NCBI GenBank assembly: GCA_038087015.1
Contig: JASBNA010000010.1
Coordinates: forward strand, 620,001 to 684,000
Source of the DNA: Cerrena zonata
Taxonomy: Eukaryota > Basidiomycota > Agaricomycetes > Polyporales > Cerrenaceae
Length of the DNA stretch: 64,000 bases
Direction: 5' to 3'
Made by a program: the position numbers and the translations under genes. Numbering within the stretch: position 1 is the first letter of the stretch; each line of letters opens with the position of its first letter. This document shows positions 11,001 to 20,486 of this stretch, piece by piece. A model generated the notes under the pieces. It searched no databases and was not told the origin of the DNA. It saw only the letters and a list, made by a program, of their open reading frames with translations.

Positions 11001-14000
11001 ACAACCCCAAATCTATTCCCACCGCATATCCTAAAACAAATGTCCCGGCAGTACAAGACCGCATCCAGAACCTCCAGAAGATTTGGGATGAAGCACGAGC
11101 AGCACACGAGTTAGCAAGAAGAAAGGTGGCAGACCGGGTATCACGGAGATTTACCCCATTCACGAAGGGAACAAAGGTGTGGCTCGAAGGAAAGAATCTC
11201 AAGCTCGGATATGAACATCAGAAATTAAAACCGCTAAGGGAAGGACCCTTCGAAATCACCGAAGTTCTAGGACCATTGACGTACAAACTAAAACTTCCTT
11301 ACCATTGGAAGATTCATGACGTCTTCCATGCATCCCTGCTGACCCCCTACCGTGAGACCGAAGCACATGGACCGAACTTCCTCCTACCTCCTCCGGAGCT
11401 AATCGATGGAGATGACGAATATGAAGTAGAAGCCATTCTCTCACACCGCAAGATCGGAGGTCACCTGAAGTACCTGGTCAAGTGGAAAGGATACCCGTCC
11501 TCCGAGAACACATTCGAACCAGAAGGTAATCTCACCAATGCCACCGAGATGCTGACTGCGTATAAAAGGAGACGGAAACTTAGCTAGACACCTCAGCTAA
11601 ATCCAATCGATCCAAGCTACACAGAATCTCCTCTCAAACATGTCTTCTCCACGTCTCACTACTACTTCCAACGATGCTCAACGCCTCGAAGTCTCTCTTC
11701 GTCGAATTCAGGTTTTACGCAACCTGGCAGACCATTTCCACAACAGCATCCGCCTCACTCAACGACAAGTCGACCTTGTCAATGCTCGCCTCGAGAACCA
11801 GCTTCAGGAAGCTGTGGGCCTCTACCGCGAATTCACAGTCATCCTCGCTGAACTGGAAGTGAACCTCCTCGCTGTGCGAGTTGAGGGTCTTTCCACCAAT
11901 TCTGGTGCTCCCACAGCACCATCATCCCCACCTTCCATTCCCATTCCCATTGAAACTCCTGTCCCTGTCCGCGTGGAACCAGTGGTCACTGTTCCTAACC
12001 ACCCTGATATTCCTCCAGGTCGAATGATCAGCCGACCTATCTACCCGAGAGATGACGAACCAGTCGATATCCCTCGTGCCGGCATTTGGGGAATAATTCC
12101 CTCGGAAGAAATGGAAACGGTTACCATCGATGGGTGTCACTTCGCCCTCACCACTGAAGACTGGTTCGAAACCATAGAACTTCCTCCTCACGCCCCTACT
12201 CCTCCCCGCTCCACTACTCCTCCCCAAGTCCTCCATGTTGGACTTCCTGTTATGCGCAACCCTCGCCGACATCGCCCTCGCCCTCGACCACGTCGTAATC
12301 GACACTCTTCCTCCTCGTCCTCCCCCACTACTGATACGTATGTCAACGACAACTATGTGGACCACGACATCGACAATGTCGGCATGTCCAACATCACCGA
12401 TGAACCTGTAGATTACTAAGTAGTTACCAATTTCAGGGAAATTGTACCCATGAGAAGGGGGTAATGTTACAACGAACGTACACTTTTTCTTTTCTTTTCC
12501 TTTTCCTTTCCCTTACTTGTACTTGTGACTCAGTAACCACATGGCCCGGTAGCACATGAACGATCACCAGACTAGCTTACCTATCAATTCTCCCACATGA
12601 CATCATCTGCTCCATGATGATGTCATAACTGACGTCATTATGACATCATCCTAGTCTAGACCATTCTATTCTCTCGCGTAGTACAGCCACGGTCCCTAGT
12701 ATATAAACCCAGTAGCTCTAGCTTGTATTCCTTAACCTGACCTAGGCAATCTACCCTTTCTTACCCTGTTTAACTTGCACCTGCGTGAAAGGGCTTCGCC
12801 CGTAACACTACCCTGACGGATGAGCAACTTGCTCGTCTTTCCCAGTGGGACAAGGCCGAAAACACTGCTCGTTACCTTCTCAGCCAACGTATTCCTGACT
12901 CCACCATCCTGGAGATTGATGGATGTGCTACAGTGGCGGATGCATGGGCACGTGTTGTTAAGGACTTCACCGAGAAGGGAGCTTATGCTCAAACCGAGAT
13001 GCGTAAAACATTCTTGGCTTCGAAGTGTCCTAATGGCCAGGAACTACATGAGTTCTTCTCTCATCTGACGATGGAGAAGGAAAAACTTGCCCGTGTTTGT
13101 TACGGGCGAAGCCCTTTCACGCAGGTGCAAGTTAAACAGGGTAAGAAAGGGTAGATTGCCTAGGTCAGGTTAAGGAATACAAGCTAGAGCTACTGGGTTT
13201 ATATACTAGGGACCGTGGCTGTACTACGCGAGAGAATAGAATGGTCTAGACTAGGATGATGTCATAATGACGTCAGTTATGACATCATCGTGGAGCAGAT
13301 GATGTCATGTGGGAGAATTGATAGGTAAGCTAGTCTGGTGATCGTTCATGTGCTACCGGGCCATGTGGTTACTGAGTCACAAGTACAAGTAAGGGAAAGG
13401 AAAAGGAAAAGAAAAGAAAAAGTGTACGTTCGTTGTAACAGTGTTGGTGTCAAAATCACCGATGAGGATTTCCGTTCCACTATCCTCAGCTCTCTTCCTC
13501 GACATCTTGCTACATTTACTTCCGCTCAACTCTCTGCGGTTACTCTCCTCGATCCTACATTTTCTGTATCCCCCAACGCTCTCATGAAATCTATTGCTGA
13601 AGAGGACCGTCGCATCCGTGCCAATGTCAATGAGCGGAAAGCATCCGCAGGCAAAGGATCCGGATCGAAATCGGGTGATCGGGATGAGGCTCTTGCTGTG
13701 GGCGAGAAAAAGGGTGGTGATGGGAAGGGGAAAGGACCAACTTGCTGGAACTGTGGTGAGCGAGGTCACATCCGCTCGAAGTGTCCAAAACCGCGGAAGA
13801 AGAAAGATGAAACTTCCGGATCGTCGAATGCTGTTGTTGCTGCAAACGATGATGAACTGGACGACTTTGCTGCTGCTGCTGTCTGTCCGGATGATGACGA
13901 GCTGTCTTTCCTTGGAAAGGATGAGGACCCGCTCAACGAACTTGACTTGCTATTTGCATCAGCGTGGGATGATGAAACTGAGGAGCTATCCGGGAACATC

Positions 14001-17000
14001 AATGAAGATTTGTCTATCTGCGATGTTGTTGACCTGGACTCAGTCATCTCTGCTGAAATAGCTGCGGTCATTAGTGCCAAGACGACTTCTGTTGGAGAAA
14101 CCCGTCGTGTGGAGCTGTACGACTCTGGTACAACTCGTCACATTTCTCCATACCGGGATGACTTCAAGGACTTCAAAACCATTCCGCCCAAACCATTGAT
14201 GGCGGCGAATAAGCAAGCTTTCCATGCTGTTGGATCTGGTACCCTTGTTGTGGATGTACCAAATGGGCTGGATGCTTCGAAGCTTATGCTGAATGAAGTC
14301 TTGTATTCCCCGGAAGTTGGGTACACCCTGATCTCGATAGGTCGTCTGGATGAAGCCGGATTCCTGGCAACATTCGGTAAGGGGAAGTGTGCCATCACCA
14401 ACCCTGACGGTGACTGTATTGGTGCTGTTCCAAAGTCATCGGGTGGCTTGTACCGTGTTATCCATGCGGAAGCCGACTCTGCCAATGCGGCAACAGAAAC
14501 TGTCACCGTCATGGAACTCCACCGCCGGATGGGTCACATCGCACCTGAGGCTGCTCGTAAGCTTGTCGAGAAGGGGTTCGTTACCGGACTGCGCCTGGAT
14601 ACATCATCCGGCGAGGCAACATTCTGTGAAGCTTGTGTCTTTGCGAAGGCAACACGTAAACCTGTTCCGAAGGAACGAGAAGGTCCGCCTGCAAAGAACT
14701 TTGGTGATCTCATACACACCGATGTTTGGGGACCGGCTCCTGTCCAGACGATAGGAGGTTCTCGGTACTTTGTGTCCTTCACGGATGATAGCCGTCGTAT
14801 TTCTGAAGTCCACCTGCTAAAGAAAAAGGGTCAAACCTTTGGTGCGTACAAGGAGTATGAAGCTATGCTGGATACACAGCATGATGTCCGTATCAAGGCT
14901 CTCCACTCTGATCGTGGAGGCGAATACCTCAGTGAGGCTTTCCAGGCTCATCTTGCGAAGAAGGGGACGGTACAGAAACTTACCGTTCATGACACATCCG
15001 CACAGAATGGTGTTGCGGAAAGACTCAACCGTACGCTATTGGAACGTGTCCGCGCTATGATGCACTCAAGTGGGCTGTCAAAGTTTCTGTGGGGTGAGGC
15101 GCTTACTCATGCCTGTTGGCTGAAGAACCGGATGCCAACTCGTGCCCTCGATGGCAAGACACCATATGAGGCGCTGCATGGTCACAAACCGGACCTACGT
15201 AAACTGCCTGAGTGGGGATCACGGGTGTGGGTACATGATGACACACGCTCGAAGCTCGATCCTCGTGCTCGAGAAGGCCGGTGGGTGGGTTTTGAACCCA
15301 AGTCCAAAGGGTCCCGCATTTACTGGCCAGACAAGCGGACGGTGACCGTTGAACGCAATATTGTGTTTGGTCCTTCGCCTGGTGTCGAGGGGGAGGGAAA
15401 AGATGTTGTTGCGCAGGAAGATCAGCACCCGCCAACAAGCACCGACACTCAACCGAAGAATGTGTCTCCCAATGCTGAAGCTTCGACCGGACACCCTGAT
15501 GTCCCGGACGCTGAAGTTGCATCCGAAAGCGGACACCTCCTGGCCCCGGATGCTGAAGCTGTACCACCTCCCGGACCAGACCCTGATCTGATTGTCCCGG
15601 ATCGTCCTCGTCGTATCCGTACACCCTCTCGCTATGTCCGTGACATTGAGTCCGGCATAGGTATTAGCTCTACCCGATCGCGTGGCTCAGCTTTTGCCCG
15701 TGGTGTTCAAGTTCCCTCAAAACTTCCGGATGTTCCTGAAGACGAGGCAAATCTCAACTTCGATGAGTTAGACTTGCTGTTTTCAGGGGGAGTTCTTGAT
15801 GAGGAGGACAACTATGTTGAGTATGCTCTCGCCGCTGAGATTGGGGAAGCTGAAGCCTTGGAACCGAGGAGTCTTGTGGATGCTAAGAAGCGTCCGGATT
15901 GGCTTCTATGGGAGAAGGCTATGCAGGAGGAGCTGAAGATGCTCGAGGATGCTGGTACATGGGTATGGGAAAATGCTCCGGCTGATGCTAACATCATAGG
16001 ATCAAAATGGGTCTTCAAAGCGAAGAAGGATGCTGCCGGCAATATCGCCCGCTACAAGGCTCGTCTTGTTGCACAGGGATTCAGTCAAGTCCCGGGTGTC
16101 GATTATTTCGATACTTATGCTCCGGTCGCAAAGCTTCCATCCGTACGTACGATCCTGGCTATTGCTGCCCGTGAGGGCATGGAGCTGCATCAGGTTGACA
16201 TTAAAGGTGCATACCTTAATGGTGTCCTCAACGATGATGAACGTATCTACATGCGTCCCCCACCGGGTTACTCTCCTCCGAAGGGCTGTGAAGGGAAGGT
16301 ATTCCGATTGCGGAAGACTCTTTATGGGTTGAAGCAATCCGGTAGGCGTTGGTATCAAAAGCTGACGGAAATCTTTACAAAGATGGGTTTCAAACGGTGT
16401 GAGGTTGACCAAGCTGTCTTCTATCGTCGTAACGGTAATAAGCTACTGATTGTAGCTGTTCATGTTGATGATTGCACAATTGCTGGTTCTGCTATGCCTC
16501 TTATCCTGGCATTCAAGTCGGTCCTGGGCCAACATGTCGAAGTCACTGATCTTGGCGAACTCCACTGGTTGCTTGGAATCGAAATCAAGCGTGATCGTGA
16601 TGCCCGGACGATTTCCCTCTCACAACAATCCTATATCGACTCTATCCTCCGTCGTTTCCACTTTGATGAACTGAAGCCAGTTACCACTCCTATGGACCCT
16701 CATGTTCAACTCACGTCTGCCCAGTCCCCTTCTACCCCTGCCGAATATGCCCAAATGCGCGATGTACCTTATCGTGAAGCTGTTGGTGCACTCATGTATG
16801 CAGCTATTGCTACCCGTCCTGACATTTCGTATGCTGTCTCAACCGTCTCCCGTTTTTCGATCAACCCTGGTGTCCCTCACTATGATGCTGTGAAGCGGAT
16901 CTTCCGGTACCTAAATGGTACGAAGGATCTTTGGCTCACTTATGGTGGAGCTCCCCGCGAGCTGGTGGGTTATGCGGATGCGGATGGGAGTATGGCGGAA

Positions 17001-17426
17001 GATCGACGAGCGATTTCTGGGTATGCATTTATTATTGATGGTGGTGCAGTATCATGGAGCTCTAAACGTCAAGAGATTGTTTCTCTGTCGACAACCGAGA
17101 GCGAGTATGTCGCTGCTACTCATGCCTCAAAGGAAGCTTTATGGCTTCGAAACTTGATTGGACAGCTCTTTACTCCATTCACCACACCGACAACTCTCTT
17201 TTCGGACAACCAATCTGCAATTGCACTCACCAAGGATCATCAGTATCACCCCCGCTCTAAGCACATTGACATCCACTTTCACTTCATCCGCTGGATCGTC
17301 GAAAATGGCACCCTTAACCTCATCTACTGTCCCACCGATGAGATGATTGCTGACACCTTGACGAAGGCTCTGCCCTCTCCAAAGGTTAAGCACTTCGCTG
17401 CTGAGCTCGGGCTCCGCAAGGCTTGA
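5090..17426 (+). CDS. Copia Gag-Pol polyprotein, interrupted by two insertions
   Basis: The coding sequence is in three parts: 5090-5263, 12813-13097 and 13446-17426. Leaving out the Gypsy element, the solo LTR and one copy of each target duplication, the three parts join in phase into one frame of 1479 codons without a stop. Visible domains: Gag ([16 protein letters not shown] onward), zinc knuckle [14 protein letters not shown] (13743-13784), aspartic protease YDSGTTRH near 14120, GAG-pre-integrase with HRRMGH and CEAC near 14520-14635, integrase core ([25 protein letters not shown]), reverse transcriptase ([27 protein letters not shown] at 16461) and RNase H ([33 protein letters not shown]). 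All Pol motifs look intact. As it stands the protein cannot be made whole because gag is broken. The stop TGA (17424-17426) overlaps the polypurine tract. Confidence 0.93.
5429..5436. promoter_or_regulatory. CRE/ATF-type palindrome in the Gypsy LTR
   Basis: TGACGTCA is the consensus site for CREB/ATF-class bZIP factors. It is embedded in about 60 bases of inverted copies of ATGACATCATC (from about 5395 to 5450), about 65 bases upstream of the TATA box. A role as an enhancer or stress-response site is inferred. Confidence 0.45.
5499..5506 (+). promoter_or_regulatory. TATA box of the Gypsy LTR
   Basis: TATATAAA, the only strong TATA motif in the LTR. A start about 30-35 bases downstream would put the RNA 5' end near 5531-5535, at the start of the sequence complementary to the primer-binding site. 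Confidence 0.65.
5609..5618 (+). other. putative self-primer binding site of the Gypsy element
   Basis: AGGTCAGGTT, two bases after the 5' LTR. It is the exact reverse complement of AACCTGACCT at 5533-5542 in the LTR, about 34 bases after the TATA box, where the RNA should begin. No tRNA 3'-end complement (TGG...) is seen here. This arrangement is that of self-primed chromoviruses such as Tf1. Confidence 0.7.
5704..6033 (+). CDS. Gypsy accessory ORF, single-span membrane protein (109 aa)
   Basis: ATG-initiated frame between the primer site and gag. Residues 3-25 are strongly hydrophobic ([21 protein letters not shown]). A predicted helical/coiled-coil part follows ([20 protein letters not shown]), then a polar Pro/Arg-rich tail. 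The layout suggests a signal anchor with a coiled coil on one side of the membrane. A membrane ORF ahead of gag is not part of a standard Ty3/Gypsy element, and I recognise no family. It could be a leader ORF that lowers gag translation, or a real accessory protein. Confidence 0.55.
   Translation: MTSLLELLVTLLFLAQVTLAYIVYRYFQHIENVVTVTYQNVYAISTEIREHHHYWDYERDELLQRVEDLQNIDRQLNNFAQRLRQNPEPTRPQVKQERNPTPGPSRCRH
6255..7703 (+). CDS. Gypsy Gag
   Basis: The frame is open from just after a TAG at 6246-6248 to the TGA at 7701-7703. Its first ATG in frame is only at about 6828 ([15 protein letters not shown]), so about 190 codons upstream have no AUG; they encode a plausible globular start ([16 protein letters not shown]) and a long Pro/Thr/Ser-rich linker. 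The capsid-like core follows ([10 protein letters not shown] onward, about residues 205-370), then a basic stretch and one CCHC zinc knuckle, [15 protein letters not shown]. Gag packages the element RNA in cytoplasmic particles. The real start is uncertain: AUG at 6828, a non-AUG start near 6255 (GTG), or splicing from upstream. It ends in a frameshift signal leading to pol. Confidence 0.9.
   Translation: MANRNFSNPPHGSVFANGLYRLDDRTLTFERVWRFADSSQESVPTNRFHDPSLTHNVSETVPPPRSRVATSTGHRFLHKRLIEFNSQNGTWEYTSNSSGQPLENRYAVPDSEWADSGAQASSSGTSSTPTPPIPSSQPRPTTPLPRPQTPPRPKTPPPRSRTPVQNTPTQSIPPPNPQSQPSSSIPTTQTNMSTNAKIELKTKFDGNANRVREITKHCDWKFALDPTTFDTNFKKSIYLLSCCEGGTAGPWAVEYSDTLDKASTATGAKVEDVFDWNKVKKAFIDYFSPVSQVSSAISAMRILKQTGTVKEYVAAFRPLREQSNITEVAVLRDYFLDGLKDGLAYKIISIDPATIKTFEDLYGAAERLDEVYQSRPKKEQPSKTTYRPPVRYQSRGGRSFGRFKTIRRLTDNEREKMMKEGRCFRCRQVGHMARECPNGDSNHSHVRQVDTNTPADKVRAIINGLDDEAKKEAIESLENQGF
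7694..7700 (+). promoter_or_regulatory. -1 ribosomal frameshift heptamer at the gag/pol junction
   Basis: GGGTTTT sits in the gag frame as CAG GGT TTT, immediately before the gag stop TGA (7701-7703). This is the canonical X XXY YYZ slippery form. After a -1 slip the next codon is TTG at 7700, exactly the first codon of the open pol frame, which has no ATG there. Confidence 0.75.
7700..11587 (+). CDS. Gypsy Pol (protease, RT, RNase H, integrase, chromodomain)
   Basis: An open frame of 1295 codons in the -1 frame relative to gag. Domains in order: aspartic protease with [13 protein letters not shown] (D49-S50-G51); an acidic linker; reverse transcriptase ([21 protein letters not shown], catalytic YMDD at residues 521-524); RNase H ([15 protein letters not shown]); integrase zinc-binding HHCC ([13 protein letters not shown], then CSICQQNK) and the DDE core ([29 protein letters not shown]); and a chromodomain ([28 protein letters not shown]) at the C-terminus. 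The chromodomain is thought to direct insertion to marked chromatin. All catalytic residues I can place are present. It overlaps gag by four bases and is probably made as a Gag-Pol fusion. Confidence 0.95.
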   Translation: MNRRTVSTSVSLGITISHVLVAELNGQSMNIPLSIMQRAKTVEPKALIDSGAGGVFIDANYVAKHQLQTTKLLTPIPVFNVDGTPNVRGYITECVWASTKLGDNNHLIKYLVTSLGDQDVILGLSWLRQYNPKIDWIKGTVEFSKTRLYTLTSRLRRIFQLESQLLPSCGQVRKVTCETVDDDEEGRSDVSPKESSGIIEEVSQEIDEAQPDSESMVVEEEVPQENEEQFQEPTVEERLKALQPQELLISYIQGESTCHVWIKEDDPLTIETESETPRHYGPRIGRITRTMHGMRYTYGCDAWIRAKVNPAMAMAQEASKKEMAKPLEEMIPKDYHEFLDVFEKKKAERFPESRPYDHAINLKPDFQPRNFKIYLLSPLEQTKLDEFLDENLRKGYIRPSQSPMASPFFFVGKKDGSLRPCQDYRYLNEGTIKDAYPLPLISELLDKLTGATIFSKLDLRSGYNNVRIKDGDQWKAAFKTNRGLFEPTVMFFGLCNSPATFQHMMNDLFRDMLDEGWLVIYMDDMLVFSKDKETHRRRIQRILQRLRENDLFLKAEKCVFDATEVEFLGLIVKPGELHMDPVKLEGIRTWPQPETVKQVRSFLGFGNFYRKFIRHYAELARPLHDLTKKDVTWSWTEECQKAFDTLKAKFSSAPVLSIPDPTKPFVLETDASKFATGAVLRQRDMNGDWHPCGFLSQSFSPAEKNYEIYDRELLSIIRGLTAWRHYFEGSSHKLVICSDHQNLTYFHMPQRLTPRQRRWHLFLSRFDYILKHVPGSQMVISDTMSRNPLYDDDSSEDTFQVLLPDALFVRRVDTTLKEQILSSTMMDPIVRDAIEALKSNGTTGMKADLHDWEIEDGLITFKGRTYVPQNEGLRRRIVHDHHDLPVMGHPGIFKTKELVSRDYWWPGLHSFVTNYVLGCSICQQNKVNTHPTVPPIHPIPTKSNRPFADCSTDFITDLPLSHGYDSIMVVVDHGLSKGAIFTPCTKKIDALGTAEALHQHVYKRFGLMDSLISDRGPQFASHAFKELLRIIGTKSKLSTAYHPQTDGETERTNQELEGYLRIFCGNNPEQWSTLLADAEFVHNNRIHESRGMSPFYIMMGYNPKSIPTAYPKTNVPAVQDRIQNLQKIWDEARAAHELARRKVADRVSRRFTPFTKGTKVWLEGKNLKLGYEHQKLKPLREGPFEITEVLGPLTYKLKLPYHWKIHDVFHASLLTPYRETEAHGPNFLLPPPELIDGDDEYEVEAILSHRKIGGHLKYLVKWKGYPSSENTFEPEGNLTNATEMLTAYKRRRKLS
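11640..12419 (+). CDS. Gypsy accessory ORF after pol (coiled coil + Pro-rich + Arg/Ser tail, 259 aa)
   Basis: ATG-initiated, 52 bases after the pol stop and ending 45 bases before the 3' LTR. Residues 10-85 form a heptad-like coiled coil ([40 protein letters not shown]). A Pro/Val-rich middle follows, then a short folded-looking part ([25 protein letters not shown]) and a strongly basic [15 protein letters not shown] stretch with Ser repeats. The coiled coil and basic tail suggest self-assembly and nucleic-acid binding. The position is that of envelope-like or other third ORFs in some LTR elements, but there is no signal peptide or membrane span, so it is not envelope-like. Function unknown. 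Confidence 0.7.
   Translation: MSSPRLTTTSNDAQRLEVSLRRIQVLRNLADHFHNSIRLTQRQVDLVNARLENQLQEAVGLYREFTVILAELEVNLLAVRVEGLSTNSGAPTAPSSPPSIPIPIETPVPVRVEPVVTVPNHPDIPPGRMISRPIYPRDDEPVDIPRAGIWGIIPSEEMETVTIDGCHFALTTEDWFETIELPPHAPTPPRSTTPPQVLHVGLPVMRNPRRHRPRPRPRRNRHSSSSSSPTTDTYVNDNYVDHDIDNVGMSNITDEPVDY
12452..12461 (+). other. Gypsy polypurine tract
   Basis: GAGAAGGGGG, three bases before the 3' LTR start at 12465. It is the expected primer for plus-strand DNA synthesis. Confidence 0.75.
12465..12807 (+). repeat. Gypsy 3' LTR (343 bp)
   Basis: Same as 5264-5606 base for base as far as I could compare by eye, ending GTAACA just before the CTACC target duplication. Confidence 0.96.
13098..13440 (-). mobile_element. 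solo LTR of the same Gypsy family, inverted
   Basis: The reverse complement of the 343-bp Gypsy LTR with a single difference that I could find (within the GATGATG palindrome cluster). It is flanked by a perfect 5-bp target duplication GTGTT (13093-13097 and 13441-13445), so it is an independent insertion later reduced to a solo LTR by LTR-LTR recombination. It interrupts the Copia gag a second time, 290 bp after the full Gypsy element. Confidence 0.95.
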
Positions 17427-17433
17427 GGGGGAG
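17425..17433 (+). other. Copia polypurine tract
   Basis: GAGGGGGAG, directly abutting the 3' LTR at 17434 and overlapping the last bases of the pol stop codon. Confidence 0.8.
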
Positions 17434-18070
17434 TGTTGGAATACCAATCCGTGCGTAGCCACCGGACGTCCAAAGCGGACGCTTTTGCACAGCCACCATC
17501 CGGACGCTTTTTGCACAGCCACCATCCGGATGCTTCCCATCCGACTGCTTACCATCCGGATAGTCCAGTACCATCCGTATTCAACATCCGCTTCCCTCTA
17601 GTATAGTTTCCTTATCCGGTCACTTGTGATCATTCCCTCCCGTCTCATATTGTCCATCACTCGTACCTTTTCCTGTGTTGTTTATATGTTCTTCCTATCC
17701 TTTTGGTCTCCAGCACGAGTTGCTCCCTTTACGCCATTGGCCTTTCTTCCGCTTGGCTTATTATGACTTTGATTCCATCCGCGTGTTTACTTCCGAACTT
17801 CCGGTAGTGTAGATACTTTATATCTTGTTGTCTTTTCGTCTTCCTCCCCTCAGACGTTTTCCGTGCTTTCCGCGCACCGTGTCTGAGGTGAGATCTCTTA
17901 GACTTACGTTTCCCGACTCTTTCTAACTTGTAGTAGTACAACTCTTTTGTGTCTATCTACAGGTAAATACTATCAGACGTTTTCCGTGCTTTCCGCGCAC
18001 CGTGTCTGAGTACAACTCTTTTGTGTCTATCTACAGACTTCTACGTGCGCGCCAGTGTCTCATTTCTACA
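17434..18070 (+). repeat. Copia 3' LTR (637 bp)
   Basis: Matches 4423-5059 apart from two substitutions that I could see, with the same internal duplicated blocks. It is followed by the target duplication GTTTT. Confidence 0.95.
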
Positions 18071-20208
18071 GTTTTCTCATTAGGTGCTGCTCCAGCCTAT
18101 CCCTCCCCCTTCTCAACTTCAAGTGACGAAGGAGGAATCATCACAGTCTCGTCACCACTCCCCAATGACCAGAGCTCCTCATCTTGTCTTGAAATCTATC
18201 GAGGATGAGCTTCGGCTTAGGTTGGCTTGGCTTGCCGTCAGAGTGGCACAGCTCTATCGTACCAATATCCCTCGATCTCAATGACCTGTCAACTATCCCA
18301 GAGGTCGTGCAGTCCCGTACGTTGGAGTGTCTAAACAAAGCTATTACGCTGATGTTGCGTCTCGGGTAGGCGCGTTGACTATTTCTGTGATACGGTTGTA
18401 CAGCCTGTCTTGAATTTTTTCTATGCTCTGCGTGGCAGTGCTTCATGGCCCCCGATCACTTACAACAAATCATCGTCCAACGGTGAGTACATACTACTGC
18501 AGAGGGAGAATGAGTATGAGGTTGACTATGACATTAGATTGCTCTTTAGTTACATTCCGCAGGCCACGAATAGATACCACTATCGTGACCATCACCACAG
18601 AAGAAAGCTCAACATTGCCCGCTATAGTTATTCTGGTGAGTATCACCGCGCCTCGGCTCTATCGAATCAATGGAAGCTGACCTTAACAGAGCCCAACCGT
18701 GTTACGGGGCGTCATTTCGTCAGATCCCTACTTTATTTCTCAGGTCTCAGATCTACTGGAGGATGTCTGGAAGTCTGATCCAGACACTTGCGTCGTTGGT
18801 TGCGACTTCGAGAATGCTATCACTGGAGTCAGGCACACGAAAGATCATATGCAGTCATATGCCGATTTCCGATCTCATCCCTGCCAGGATCCTTTTGGCA
18901 TGTTTCTTGTTGTTCCCACTCTTGGCGATGAGATACATATTCTGGACATGGAACAACGACGACGTCGATGAGATGGAAGGAATTGGCCCTCTGCTACCTC
19001 CAACGTCTATTCCTTTCTTGCCGGATAGTGTGATATTCACACGATACTGTCGCCATTCGGACTTCGACTATCCTCTTCTTTACCGGTCTAAGAGTCACTG
19101 GGATCAGTTCCGCCCCTGGAAGGAGCATATGCTTACCGTTGTAAAGCCACACTCCGCCCGCGCTGGTGATGTACTTCTAGGAATGACAAATAGGTTTGCT
19201 CAGATGAACCCGTTGCTCCAGCCGTATTACCCTGCCGTCCTGCCGCTGAAATCTACAATGGAAACTTTTGAGAAGAATCAGCGTCCTGATCCTCTATGCC
19301 AATCCTCTTTGCGACTTTCTCGGTCTTCATCCTTCACCATCCGTATCCTGCGAGAACCCACTGAGAGTCCTGACCCTGAAAAGTCCCGTCCCGGTCGAAC
19401 ATACGTCTGCCAGTTACTAAGTACTGACAATGGCCTCTTCCCTAACGGTGCACCTTTATTGTGCTTGAAGCTATTCGATGACCGTTTCCTTCAATTGGAA
19501 TCCTACTCCCAGCAATGGTGTACAGCGGAAGATCTTGTGAGATGGGAGATAGCTGTGTATACCAAGTTGGATTTCATGCAGGGGTCTTTGATACCCTATT
19601 TCTACGGTGCCCATCTGGTGAGTTGCTGAGCCGAGATGGTCTTTCCTCATTCTAATCTCAGATAGTTCACCATGCCATCTGACCCTCCACTATATGGTAT
19701 TTTGATGGAGTATATCGATATGCCAACAGTTTCCTCAGAACAAATCAAAGCACTCTTGGAAGATGAACAGCTTCAACTGGTACTGTCTCTATCCCTTATC
19801 GATATACTGTCTGTTGATTTTTATGGTCAGATCCAAAGTGCACGCGATGGCATTCGTGTCTTCCAGTATGCGGACATATCTCAACACGATTGGCACCGGG
19901 GTCAAATCCTGATGTATCATACTACAAATGGTCGCAACAAGCCATCTGTGTACTGTGTCTTCGTTGACTTTGCAAGTTGCAGGCAAAGTACCGCTGCTCG
20001 GGAACACGACACACGCGATGATCTTATAGAGAGTGCGTATTCGCTGATAGGCCCAGATGATGCATTATCTCCGGAATTGGTTGCTCAGATATATGGTCAT
20101 CGGGAGTTGTGGGATCGATGGTCGACGAATCCTTACTATGAGGATTTGCATCATCGACCGGTAAAACCCTTCTACTCGGTGTTGGGCCTAAAGCAAGACC
20201 GTCACTAA
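18071..20208 (+). pseudogene. kinase-like protein, copy 1 (disrupted)
   Basis: Continues the gene begun at 4398. Compared with the copies at 30305-32482 and 35659-37819 it has three lesions: the Copia insertion after codon 8, a TAG where both others have a Glu codon (eleventh codon), and a 14-base deletion after 18824 (inside ...ENAIT...) that shifts the frame just before the membrane span. The rest is well preserved: exon blocks near 18205-18310, 18390-18485, 18550-18632 and 18677-19620, then an intron and a last exon from about 19668. The last part holds YGILMEYIDMP, ADISQHDWHRGQILMY (catalytic-loop-like) and CVFVDFASC (DFG-like). A shorter protein from the ATG at 18205 would still meet the 14-base deletion. 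It lies just upstream of an intact F-box-like gene in the same orientation. Confidence 0.8.
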
Positions 20209-20486
20209 CTCACTATATTCTGTTTAAGTACGACTTTAAGGACGCGATTCTCCCGGTTACATTTACAACCTACTCATTGATACATGTTCGAACTATATGT
20301 GGCGAATATTATGATAGTATAGTCAAGACTTATGTGTCGGGGCATGTCTAGGGGTACTAAAATGTAAAAGTCTAGGGTCGAATTAGATCAGAGCTTCGAA
20401 TGACCAAGATGGGAAACTCGATATGTACGCCCCTCGTATTAGAGTTTAGATTACGAACGTGAACGACCTTGGACACTACGACCACC

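Larger units (their letters stand above)
5264..12807 (+). mobile_element. Ty3/Gypsy chromovirus, complete, nested in the Copia gag
   Basis: Two 343-bp LTRs (5264-5606 and 12465-12807) appear identical over their whole length. They are flanked by the perfect 5-bp target duplication CTACC (5259-5263 and 12808-12812). The internal part has five ORF regions: a small membrane-type ORF, Gag, Pol with a C-terminal chromodomain, and a coiled-coil/proline-rich ORF after pol. The integrase-after-RT order and the chromodomain define a chromovirus. Identical LTRs and open frames suggest a very recent, possibly active element, inserted after the Copia copy. Confidence 0.96.
4423..18070 (+). mobile_element. 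Ty1/Copia LTR retrotransposon with nested insertions
   Basis: The element is bounded by two 637-bp LTRs (4423-5059 and 17434-18070) that start TGTTGG and end CTACA. It is flanked by a perfect 5-bp target duplication GTTTT (4418-4422 and 18071-18075). I found only two differences between the LTRs (a G/A and a T/C), so the insertion is young. Removing the nested Gypsy element and the solo LTR leaves about 5.75 kb with one uninterrupted Gag-Pol frame. The domain order (Gag, zinc knuckle, protease, integrase, reverse transcriptase, RNase H) is that of the Copia superfamily. Confidence 0.95.

Noticed and set aside
13338..17426. A complete independent gene beginning at 13338
   Set aside because: Its first 36 codons are antisense Gypsy LTR sequence; the real coding part is the third segment of Copia Gag-Pol from 13446.
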